64,000 nt of DNA from Streptomyces sp. SID8352 (GTDB taxonomy: Bacteria; Actinomycetota; Actinomycetes; Streptomycetales; Streptomycetaceae). The notes under the pieces were generated by a model, which saw only the letters and a list, made by a program, of their open reading frames with translations, had not been told where the DNA came from and made no database searches. The position numbers were made by a program, and so were the translations under genes. Of this stretch, positions 24,904 to 32,284 are shown piece after piece (the first letter of the stretch is position 1; every line of letters begins with the position of its first letter). Location: NCBI RefSeq assembly GCF_009862265.1, contig NZ_WWGX01000104.1, forward strand, positions 62,183-126,182, given 5' to 3'.

Positions 24904-27365
24904 CCCCCCACGGCACCCCGGCCACCCCGCAGGACACCCCCGCCGCCTCCCCGGGCACCCCCGCCGCCCACGGCACGTCCCTCCCCGCCCGCGGCACCCC
25001 CGCCACGGCCGCCCCGGGCCGGGTCACCCCGGGCGGCGTCGGCGAGTCCGTCCTCCGCCCGGACGGCGTCCTCAAGGTCACCGGCGAGTTCGCCTACGCC
25101 TCCGACCTCTGGCACGAGGACATGCTCTGGGGCCAGATCCTGCGCTCCACCAGCGCCCATGCCGAGATCCTCGCCATCGACGTCTCCGCGGCCCTCGCCC
25201 TCCCCGGCGTGCACGCCGTCATGACCCACGACGACCTGCCCACCGCCGTGCGCCACTACGGCCTGGAGATCCGCGACACCCCCGTCCTCGCCCACGGCAG
25301 GGTCCGCCACCACGGCGAACCCGTCGCCATCGTCGCCGCCGACCACCCCGAGACCGCCCGCCGCGCCGCCGCCAGGATCAGGGTGGAGTACCGGGAGCTG
25401 CCCGTCGTCACCGACGAGGCCACCGCCACCGCCCCCGGCGCCCCCCTCGTCCACGAGCACCGCGACGACCACCACGCCCCCCACGTCCCGCATCCCAACA
25501 TCGTCCACCGCCAGCCCGTCGTGCGCGGCGACGCCGACGCCGCCGCCCGGCGCGCCGACGTGATCGTCACCGGCGACTACCACTTCGCCATGCAGGACCA
25601 GGCGTTCCTCGGCCCCGAGTCCGGCCTCGCCGTCCCCGGCGACGACGGTGGCGTCGACCTCCACATCGCCACCCAGTGGCTGCACTCCGACCGCCGCCAG
25701 ATCGCCCCCGTCCTCGGCCTGCCCGAGGAGAAGGTGCGCATGACCCTGGCCGGGGTCGGCGGCGCCTTCGGCGGACGCGAGGACCTGTCCATGCAGATCC
25801 ACGCCTGTCTGCTCGCCCTGCGCACCGGGCGGCCCGTCAAGATGGTCTACAACCGCTTCGAGTCCTTCTTCGGCCACGTCCACCGCCACCCCGCCCGGCT
25901 CCACTACGAGCACGGAGCCACCCGCGACGGCCGGCTCACCCACATGAGGTGCCGGATCGTGCTGGACGGCGGCGCCTACGCCTCCGCCTCCCCGGCCGTC
26001 GTCGGCAACGCCGCCTCCCTCTCCGCCGGGCCCTACGCCGTCGACCACGTCGACATCGAGGCCGTCGCCCTCTACACCAACAACCCGCCCTGCGGCGCCA
26101 TGCGCGGCTTCGGCGCCGTCCAGGCGTGCTTCGCCTACGAGGCCCAGATGGACCGGCTCGCCGCCGAACTCGGCATGGACCCGGTCGAGTTCCGCCGCCT
26201 CAACGCCATGGAACAGGGCACCCTCATGCCCACCGGCCAGCCCGTCGACTCCCCGGCACCCGTCGCCGAACTCCTGCGCCGCGTCAAGGAGATGCCCCTG
26301 CCGCCGGAACGCCAGTGGGAGTCCACCGACGGCACCGACATCCGCCACCTGCCCGGCGGGCTGTCCAACACCACCCACGGCGAGGGAATCGTGCGCGGCG
26401 TCGGCTATGCCGTCGGCATCAAGAACGTCGGCTTCTCCGAGGGCTTCGACGACTACTCCACCGCCCGCGTCCGCCTGGAGGTCGTCGGCGGCGAACCCGT
26501 CGCCTCCGTGCACACCGCCATGGCGGAGGTCGGCCAGGGCGGCGTCACCGTCCAGGGCCAGATCGCCCGGACCGAACTCGGCGTCTCCCGGGTCACCGTC
26601 CAGCCCGCCGACACCCGTGTGGGCAGCGCCGGTTCGACCTCCGCCTCCCGGCAGACCTACGTCACCGGCGGCGCCGTCCGGCACGTCTGCGGGCTCGTCC
26701 GAGAGAAGGTCCTGGAGCTGGGGCGCCGCCGCTTCGGCGACGCCCACCCGGCCTGGGCCACCGACCGGCTCCGCCTGGAGGACGGCCGGGTCGTCACCGA
26801 CGGCGGCGAGGTCCTCGCCCTCCTCGCGGACGTCCTGGGTGACCTCGCCGTCGAGGCCGAGGACGAGTGGCGGCACCGGCCGACCCAGCCCTTCGACCGG
26901 CGCACCGGACAGGGCCGCGGCCACGTCCAGTACTCCTTCGCCGCCCACCGCGCCGTCGTCGAGGTCGACACCGAACTGGGCCTCGTCAAGGTCGTCGAAC
27001 TCGCCTGCGCCCAGGACGTCGGCAAGGCCCTGAACCCGCTCTCCGTCGTCGGCCAGATCCAGGGCGGCACCGTCCAGGGCCTCGGCATGGCCGTCATGGA
27101 GGAGATCGTCGTCGACCCGGCCACCGCGAAGGTCCGCAACCCCTCCTTCACGGACTACCTGATCCCCACCATCCTCGACACCCCGCCCCTCCCCGTCGAC
27201 CTCCTCGAACTCGCCGACCACCACGCCCCGTACGGGCTGCGCGGCGCCGGCGAGGCCCCCACCCTGTCCTCCACCCCCGCGGTCCTCGCCGCCGTCCGCG
27301 CCGCCACGGGGCTGGCGCTGAACCGGACACCGGTACGGCCGCAGCATCTGACCGGGACGGGGTGA
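24900..27365 (+). CDS. Xanthine dehydrogenase molybdopterin-binding subunit
   Basis: The 821-residue large subunit carries the molybdenum cofactor and the substrate site. After a Pro/Thr-rich start of about 45 residues come the domain-1 motif LRPDGVLKVTGEFAYASD and the molybdopterin motifs GVGGAFGGREDLSMQIHA, NPPCGAMRGFGAVQA and GQGGVTVQGQIA. The catalytic Glu is in YGLRGAGEAPTLSSTPAV near the C-terminus. Together these identify a xanthine dehydrogenase-family hydroxylase; purine use rather than aldehyde or CO is inferred from pucR and the later urate genes. ATG overlaps the upstream TGA (ATGA). Confidence 0.92.
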   Translation: MTPHGTPATPQDTPAASPGTPAAHGTSLPARGTPATAAPGRVTPGGVGESVLRPDGVLKVTGEFAYASDLWHEDMLWGQILRSTSAHAEILAIDVSAALALPGVHAVMTHDDLPTAVRHYGLEIRDTPVLAHGRVRHHGEPVAIVAADHPETARRAAARIRVEYRELPVVTDEATATAPGAPLVHEHRDDHHAPHVPHPNIVHRQPVVRGDADAAARRADVIVTGDYHFAMQDQAFLGPESGLAVPGDDGGVDLHIATQWLHSDRRQIAPVLGLPEEKVRMTLAGVGGAFGGREDLSMQIHACLLALRTGRPVKMVYNRFESFFGHVHRHPARLHYEHGATRDGRLTHMRCRIVLDGGAYASASPAVVGNAASLSAGPYAVDHVDIEAVALYTNNPPCGAMRGFGAVQACFAYEAQMDRLAAELGMDPVEFRRLNAMEQGTLMPTGQPVDSPAPVAELLRRVKEMPLPPERQWESTDGTDIRHLPGGLSNTTHGEGIVRGVGYAVGIKNVGFSEGFDDYSTARVRLEVVGGEPVASVHTAMAEVGQGGVTVQGQIARTELGVSRVTVQPADTRVGSAGSTSASRQTYVTGGAVRHVCGLVREKVLELGRRRFGDAHPAWATDRLRLEDGRVVTDGGEVLALLADVLGDLAVEAEDEWRHRPTQPFDRRTGQGRGHVQYSFAAHRAVVEVDTELGLVKVVELACAQDVGKALNPLSVVGQIQGGTVQGLGMAVMEEIVVDPATAKVRNPSFTDYLIPTILDTPPLPVDLLELADHHAPYGLRGAGEAPTLSSTPAVLAAVRAATGLALNRTPVRPQHLTGTG

Positions 27366-27532
27366 GCCCGGGGTGGCAGCGGTGGAGGCGGCCGGGGCCC
27401 GGGGCCACGCAACCCGCCACTGGGCCCGGAGGGACGGCGCCCGTCCGGTCCGTTCCGATCGGACGCCGGCTCGACGTGCACCGGGCGCCCCACCGGGAAC
27501 CCGGACCCCGACCGCCGCGAGGAGGCCGACAC

Positions 27533-28822
27533 ATGCTGGACATCGCCGCAGAACTGCACCGGTGGGCCGAACGGGGCCGCGACTTCGCCGTGGCCACCGT
27601 CGTGGCCGTCAGCGGCAGCGCGCCCCGCGGTCCCGGCGCCGCCCTCGCGGTGGACACCGACGGCGAGGTGATCGGCTCCGTCTCCGGCGGCTGTGTGGAG
27701 GGCGCCGTGTACGAACTGTGCCGACAGACGCTCCGGGACGGCACCACCGTCCTCGAACGCTTCCGCCACAGTGACGACGACCCCTTCGCCGTGGGCCTGA
27801 CCTGCGGCGGCGTCATCGACGTCCTGGTCACCCCGGTACGCGCCACCGACCCGGCACGGCCGACCGTGACCGCCGCCCTCGCCGCCGCCGCGCGGGGCGA
27901 GGCGGTGGCCCTGGCCCGGGTCGTGGAGGGACCCGCCGCGCTGATGGGGCGCGCGCTGGCCGTACGGGCGGGCTCGGCGGAGGGCCGGGGCGACGGGCCG
28001 GCTCGCGGGGCGGCGGGGAGCGGTCCGCCGGGTGGCCCGGGGCGCGGTGCGGGCGGCGGTCCCCCCGGCCCCCGCCACGGCGGACTCGGCGGCCGGCCCG
28101 AGCTGGACCGGACCGTCGCCGCGGAGGCCCGCGCCTTCCTGGACGCCGGCCGCACCGGCACCCTGCACATCGGAGAGCAGGGCTCTCGTTGCGGAGCACC
28201 GCTCACCCTCCTGGTCGAGTCCTCGGTACCCGCCCCCCGTCTGATCGTCTTCGGCGCGGTCGACTTCGCCTCGGCCCTGGTCCGCGTCGGCCGCTTCCTC
28301 GGCCACCACGTCACGGTCTGCGACGCCCGCCCCGTCTTCGCGACCCGGGCCCGTTTCCCCGACGCCGACGAGGTCGTCGTCGCATGGCCCCACGAGTACC
28401 TCGCCCGGACCGCCGTCGACGCCCGTACCGTCCTGTGCGTCCTCACCCACGACGCCAGGTTCGACGTCCCCCTGCTGCGCCTCGCGCTGCGCCTGCCGGT
28501 GGCGTACGTCGGGGCGATGGGCTCGCGCCGCACGCATCTGGACCGCACGGCCCGGCTGCGCGAGGCCGGCGTCGGCGAACGGGAACTGGCCCGCCTCAGA
28601 TCCCCCATCGGCCTCGACCTGGGCGCCCGCACCCCCGAGGAGACGGCCCTGTCCATCGCCGCCGAGATCGTCGCCGCCCGCAACGGCGGCAACGGCACGC
28701 CCCTGACCGGTGCCTGCACCCCCATCCACCACGACGGGGGGACGGCGAGCGGGAGCGGGGCTCGGGACGGGGGCGGGTCCGAGGTGGGGGCCGGGGCCGG
28801 GCACGGCCACCCGCCGGGGTGA
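27533..28822 (+). CDS. XdhC/CoxI-family molybdenum cofactor insertion protein
   Basis: The 429-residue protein starts at ATG 27533, with GCGAGGAGGC upstream. XdhC proteins bind and sulfurate the molybdenum cofactor and hand it to xanthine dehydrogenase. The N-terminal XdhC_CoxI domain shows VAVSGSAPRGPGAALAV and SVSGGCVEGAVYE, and the later Rossmann domain shows LIVFGAVDFASALVRVGRFLG and YVGAMGSRRTHLDR. As in the 2Fe-2S gene, a Gly/Pro-rich linker (27990-28090) separates the domains. The C-terminus is another low-complexity tail. It completes the operon 167 bp after the large subunit. Confidence 0.9.
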   Translation: MLDIAAELHRWAERGRDFAVATVVAVSGSAPRGPGAALAVDTDGEVIGSVSGGCVEGAVYELCRQTLRDGTTVLERFRHSDDDPFAVGLTCGGVIDVLVTPVRATDPARPTVTAALAAAARGEAVALARVVEGPAALMGRALAVRAGSAEGRGDGPARGAAGSGPPGGPGRGAGGGPPGPRHGGLGGRPELDRTVAAEARAFLDAGRTGTLHIGEQGSRCGAPLTLLVESSVPAPRLIVFGAVDFASALVRVGRFLGHHVTVCDARPVFATRARFPDADEVVVAWPHEYLARTAVDARTVLCVLTHDARFDVPLLRLALRLPVAYVGAMGSRRTHLDRTARLREAGVGERELARLRSPIGLDLGARTPEETALSIAAEIVAARNGGNGTPLTGACTPIHHDGGTASGSGARDGGGSEVGAGAGHGHPPG

Positions 28823-28931
28823 TCCCGCCCGCCGGGGTGATCCCGTCCTCCGCGGCGGACCTTCCCGCGGGTGCCCGTGGCGTGCTGACGCTCGCGGAGG
28901 ACCGTGGAGGAGACCGGGGCGGGCGCCCCGG

Positions 28932-29248
28932 CTGATCCGTCGGTCCGACCCCGAGACGTACGCCGTGGGGCTCATCCTCCGCGGCCGGCAGACCATCGTC
29001 CAGAACCGGCGCGAGGCACCGCTCGGGGCGGGCGACCTGGTGGTGTACTCCACCTCCCCCCCTACGCGGCGATCGTGCGGGCCGAGCGGGAGGCGGCGGC
29101 CTCCGTCGTCGTGCAGGTGCCCCGCGCCATGATCCCCCGTGTCACCGGACCGTGTGGACCGGATCATGGCCGCCCGGTTGCCGGGACGCGAGGGCATCGG
29201 CGGCCTGCTCGCCGACGTTCTCACCCACACGGTCAGATCGACTACTGA
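28932..29248 (+). pseudogene. Frameshifted fragment of an AraC-type regulator (ligand-binding domain)
   Basis: Three frame segments join into one recognizable protein: RRSDPETYAVGLILRGRQTI through GAGDLVVYSTSPP, then YAAIVRAEREAAASVVVQVP, then VDRIMAARLPGREGIGGLLA. This pattern matches the N-terminal ligand domain of AraC regulators of the NitR/FeaR kind. Frame changes occur near 29060 and near 29135. The beginning of the domain and the whole C-terminal DNA-binding part are missing, and the frame ends at TGA 29246. No start codon with a ribosome site is present, so it is not functional. Confidence 0.75.
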
Positions 29249-29376
29249 GGGCCCGGTACGCACGGGGTTCGCCGCAAGGCTGACCCGGGATGTCAGAGGG
29301 CGGCCCGGCTTCCGGGCCGCTCCGTCGCCTCCGGAGAGCGGGGCCGCGGGGCGGGGCGACGGGAAACGGCCGGGCC

Positions 29377-29895
29377 CTACTGATCCAGCGCTCCGATCCC
29401 GGGCAACCCGAGATGGGCGCGCACCAGGCCGGCGGCGGGACCGTCCTCGTGGAGCGGGTACTTCGGCTGGAAGACGTCCATGGGTCCTTGGACGTCCGCC
29501 AGCCCGTGCCAGGCGAGTTGGTCCGCCCGGAGTTCGTCCACCAGCTGACCGACCGCCTTCCGGACCTCCGCGGGCCACGGTGTCTCCTCAAGCCGCGCGA
29601 CGAACTCACGGTTCGCCTCCGGCATCTCCCTGCAAGCCGACCTGATCTCCGGAAGGTCGGCCGAACTCACCAACTGGGAATCCCAGACCGGGTTGTACTT
29701 GGCCATGCACTTCCCAAGGGCCCTGTTGTACGGAGAAACGATCTCCGTGTACTTCTCGGCACCCTGTTCGCGGGTGAGAGCCTTCGGTGCCTCCGCGCTC
29801 GAACCACTGGGCGCCGGTTCCGCGGCCTTCTCCGACGAACAGGCGGCGAGGCCGGTCACCATCAGCAGCGCCACCCCCGCACGAGAGATCCTCAC
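29377..29895 (-). CDS. Hypothetical lipoprotein
   Basis: The 172-residue product has a lipoprotein signal, MRISRAGVALLMVTGLAAC, with the lipidated Cys near residue 19, so it is anchored on the outer face of the membrane. After a Ser/Pro/Ala-rich spacer the mature domain is charged and helical, with two further cysteines (LGKCMAKYNP and RSACREMPE) that could pair. No family was recognized. The start ATG has AGGGGAAGGG upstream. Its base composition is slightly less GC-biased than its neighbours. It reads away from the linaridin genes. Confidence 0.8.
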   Translation of the reverse strand: MRISRAGVALLMVTGLAACSSEKAAEPAPSGSSAEAPKALTREQGAEKYTEIVSPYNRALGKCMAKYNPVWDSQLVSSADLPEIRSACREMPEANREFVARLEETPWPAEVRKAVGQLVDELRADQLAWHGLADVQGPMDVFQPKYPLHEDGPAAGLVRAHLGLPGIGALDQ

Positions 29896-30520
29896 GAACC
29901 CTTCCCCTCCCCTTGCTGATCAGGGGTGACCATACTCCCGCCCCGGCCGGGGCGGGGCGCTGCCGTGGGGGCGGGCAGGGACGACGGGGCGGACCGGAGA
30001 CCTCATGCGGCCCGGCCCGGCCCGAGCCGTCCCGCCCCGCCCCTGGCTTCCGGCACCATCCCGTGGTGGACAACCCGTCCGGCCCGATCCGGCCGGGCGG
30101 CCTCGCGAGGTCGTGCCTCCCGGGCGGCGGAACGTGCCTCCGGGGCGGCGGAACACCGCAGGTCGACCGAGCCCCCCGCTCCGGCGCCCCCCGTTGGCGG
30201 GCGAACCGGCCGAATGCCGACATCCCCGCCTCCGCGTCCCGTTCACCGCCGCATTCCGCAATGTCCTTCCAACGCGCCGCGTTTCAGGCTGGGTTACCGG
30301 AACCGCTCCGCTCCGGATACCCCCGTGCCCGTAACCGCAGGATGTTGCCTCGGAGTCCGCATCCTCATGCCAGTGGCGTGATCTTCCCTTTCCGTCGAGG
30401 TCTCGGCATCGTGTGGAGCGCATCGCAGAACGCCTGTTCACGCGGGGTGTCGGGGCCCGGGTGCGCTCGCGCGCGCCTGGATGAGGGCGCCCCGGTGGCG
30501 GCCCGCCATGAAGGAGAGTC
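29896..30520. other. Spacer upstream of the linaridin precursors
   Basis: No gene is seen in these 625 bp. The first 40 bp hold the lipoprotein leader. A dyad with arms GGTTACCGGA / TCCGGATACC (30292-30321, 8 of 10 paired) and a following less GC-rich stretch to 30430 are the likely control region for the first precursor gene. No convincing -10/-35 pair could be fixed by eye. Confidence 0.45.
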
Positions 30521-30724
30521 ATGCCCGAATTGAGACAGCCCGGTTGGACCAGGGGCATCGCCCCGCTCGACGAGAGCGCCGGTGGCCAGATGTTCGGGGA
30601 CGCGTCCCCGGTCGCCGCGACCCCGGCCGTCGTGACCGTCGCGGGTGCCGTGGTGATCGCCTTCGCGGCCGGCGTGGCCGCCCGCGAGTTCGCCTGCGGA
30701 AGCAACACCCGGCTCCCGATGTAG
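30521..30724 (+). CDS. linA1: Linaridin-type precursor peptide 1
   Basis: The 67-residue peptide starts at ATG 30521 with GAAGGAGAG 4-12 nt upstream. The leader (about residues 1-32) lacks a signal peptide. A PVAATP motif at residues 30-35 matches the PxxxTP motif of linaridin precursors; in cypemycin the mature peptide begins at the Ala of that ATP. By analogy the core would be the last 35 residues, beginning ATPAVVTVAG, very hydrophobic and ending CGSNTRLPM. Thr residues in the core are candidate dehydrobutyrine sites. Compared with copies 3 and 4 its leader is more diverged. It is the first of four tandem copies. Confidence 0.85.
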   Translation: MPELRQPGWTRGIAPLDESAGGQMFGDASPVAATPAVVTVAGAVVIAFAAGVAAREFACGSNTRLPM

Positions 30725-30785
30725 GCGACGGCACCCCGTCGTCCCACCGCGGCTCGGGGAGACGTCCGGTGCGCGTGCCCGGTGT

Positions 30786-30811
30786 CCGCCCGCCCTCACG
30801 GGGGCGGGCGG
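30786..30811. terminator. Hairpin downstream of linA1
   Basis: CCGCCCGCCC (30786-30795) pairs perfectly with 30802-30811 across a 6-nt loop, 61 bp after the linA1 stop. It may act as a partial terminator, raising the ratio of linA1 message to the downstream copies. Confidence 0.55.
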
Positions 30812-30854
30812 CCCGTGCGGACCCGCCCCCGCCGGAACCGTGTTCCGTCCGGGG

Positions 30855-30926
30855 GTGCGCATGCCGGTCGCCGGACCCACGGCGGTGCCGCGACGCGAAC
30901 GCCGCCCCGGTGACCGGCATGCGCAC
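30855..30926. repeat. 15-bp inverted repeat between linA1 and linA2
   Basis: GTGCGCATGCCGGTC (30855-30869) is repeated in perfect inverted form at 30912-30926, with 42 nt between arms. The long loop makes a simple terminator unlikely; an operator, an RNA structure or a processing site is possible. Confidence 0.6.
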
Positions 30927-31021
30927 GGCCGGCGCCGCCCGGCCCGCCGCACCGGGGGCCGGGCCGTCGGTGTCGCCCACCGGCGCCGTTCCACCATCCC
31001 CCAACCAGCAAGGAGAAGCCC

Positions 31022-31195
31022 TTGAGTACGCCTTCGGTTCCGGCCGCCCTGTCGGAGACCGGTGCCCTGACCGAGTCCGACCCCGGTCGGACGCCGCTCG
31101 ACAGCGTTCCGGTCGCCTCCGTCTCGTTCACCATGACGGCCGGCGTCAGCTTCGCGGTCTGCCTCACCGGCAGCACCACGCGGCTCCCGCAGTAG
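31022..31195 (+). CDS. linA2: Linaridin-type precursor peptide 2 (diverged, TTG start)
   Basis: This gene opens with TTG at 31022, 5-6 nt after AAGGAGAAG. The 57-residue peptide shares the leader pattern PAALxxTGxLTESDPG with copy 3 and ends GSTTRLPQ, like the GSxTRLPM tails of its neighbours. At the motif position (residues 30-35) it reads PVASVS instead of PxxxTP. The predicted core is therefore only about 25 residues, beginning SVSFTMTAGV, and contains one Cys (AVCLTGS). It may be a decaying copy, or a precursor processed differently. Confidence 0.75.
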   Translation: MSTPSVPAALSETGALTESDPGRTPLDSVPVASVSFTMTAGVSFAVCLTGSTTRLPQ

Positions 31196-31251
31196 GTACC
31201 GACGGGCGCCCGGCACGGGTCGCCCGAACCCATCACCAGTAGGAGAGTTCC

Positions 31252-31455
31252 ATGAGCATGTCCCTGGCTCCGGCCGTCCTGACCGAGACCGGTGTCCTGA
31301 CCGAGTCCGACCCCGGTGTGGCGCTGCCGACCCTCACGCCGGTCGCGGCCACCCCGGTCGTCGCCATCACCGCCCTGGGCGTCGCGGGCGCCGGGTTCGT
31401 GGCCGGCTACATGGCCGGTCGTGCGGCCGGGAGCGACACCAGACTCCCGATGTAG
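31252..31455 (+). CDS. linA3: Linaridin-type precursor peptide 3
   Basis: The 67-residue peptide starts at ATG 31252 after AGGAGAGTTCC. The leader contains PAVLTETGVLTESDPG and the motif PVAATP lies at residues 30-35. The predicted 35-residue core begins ATPVVAITALGVAG and ends GSDTRLPM. It has no cysteine, so the C-terminal thioenamine ring of cypemycin cannot form here. Spacing to copy 2 is 56 bp and to copy 4 is 57 bp, consistent with tandem duplication of a gene plus its ribosome site. Confidence 0.85.
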   Translation: MSMSLAPAVLTETGVLTESDPGVALPTLTPVAATPVVAITALGVAGAGFVAGYMAGRAAGSDTRLPM

Positions 31456-31512
31456 TCGCGGGTCCCCCGGGATCCGACCGTTTCGTCCCATCACTCCAGT
31501 GAGGAGAATCCT

Positions 31513-31713
31513 GTGAACATGTCCTCGACACCGGCCGCCCTGCGCGCCGCCGGGAGTCTGTCCGAGTCCGACGCGGGCCGGGCGCTGTCGGCCTTCGCGC
31601 CGGTCGCCGCGACCCCCGCGGTAGTGGCCGGGGCGGCCATCGGTGTCGCCCTGGTGAACGCGTTCGTCGCCGGTTACAACTACAGCGGCAGCAACACCAA
31701 GCTCCCGATGTGA
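31513..31713 (+). CDS. linA4: Linaridin-type precursor peptide 4
   Basis: The start is GTG at 31513, 6 nt after GAGGAGA; the in-frame ATG at 31519 is an alternative. The 66-residue peptide has PVAATP at residues 30-35 and a predicted 34-residue core beginning ATPAVVAGAAIGVALV and ending GSNTKLPM. It shares leader positions PAAL and LSESDAG with copies 2 and 3. Core Ser/Thr content is low and no Cys is present. It is the last precursor before the maturation operon. Confidence 0.85.
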   Translation: MNMSSTPAALRAAGSLSESDAGRALSAFAPVAATPAVVAGAAIGVALVNAFVAGYNYSGSNTKLPM

Positions 31714-32284
31714 GCCCCTCGGGCCGTCCCCGTCCCCGGTGGGGGAGCCCCGTGAACACGGCGGCGTCCCGAGGCCCGGTGGGCCGCTCCGGCGCCACCG
31801 TCGCCGGACGGTAGGCCCGTCGCCCCCGGCCGCGGAGGGGAGCCACGGCCACCGTGCCGGGGCCGGCCGGGAGCGACGGCGCGTGGGTGACATGGGGACG
31901 AGCGCCTCCAGGGCGGTCGCCCGTCCGTGCCACCACCACGCCCGGGACTCCCGGCCCGGCCCCGACCCGGCCCCGGCGCGGACGGACCCCGCACGACCCG
32001 CACGGCAAGGGCCTCGTCGGGGCCCGGCCCGTCAGGACCCGTCGCGCACGAACCACGTACGACCCCGGACAGCACCCCGCACGGCCCGCGCGGCGCGTGG
32101 GACTCCGGACGGGCCCGGAAGCCGCCCGCCACTCTCTCCGCACCCCGGCCCTCCGCACCCCCCGACCCTCCGAACCCCTCACCCTCCGACACCCCCGTCC
32201 GGCCCCGTCCCCCCGTCCGCCCTCCGACGCCCGCCCCCCACCGGCGGCCCCACCCCGCTCGTCCCAGCACGGAAGGCCCCGTCC
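31714..32284. other. Spacer between linA4 and linH
   Basis: These 571 bp are biased: C-rich on the plus strand after 32100, with CCCTCCG repeated irregularly. The long frame that runs through it to linH is Pro/Arg-rich and has no family features, so it is not called. It probably carries a leader or promoter for the maturation operon. No hairpin terminator was identified after linA4. Confidence 0.5.
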
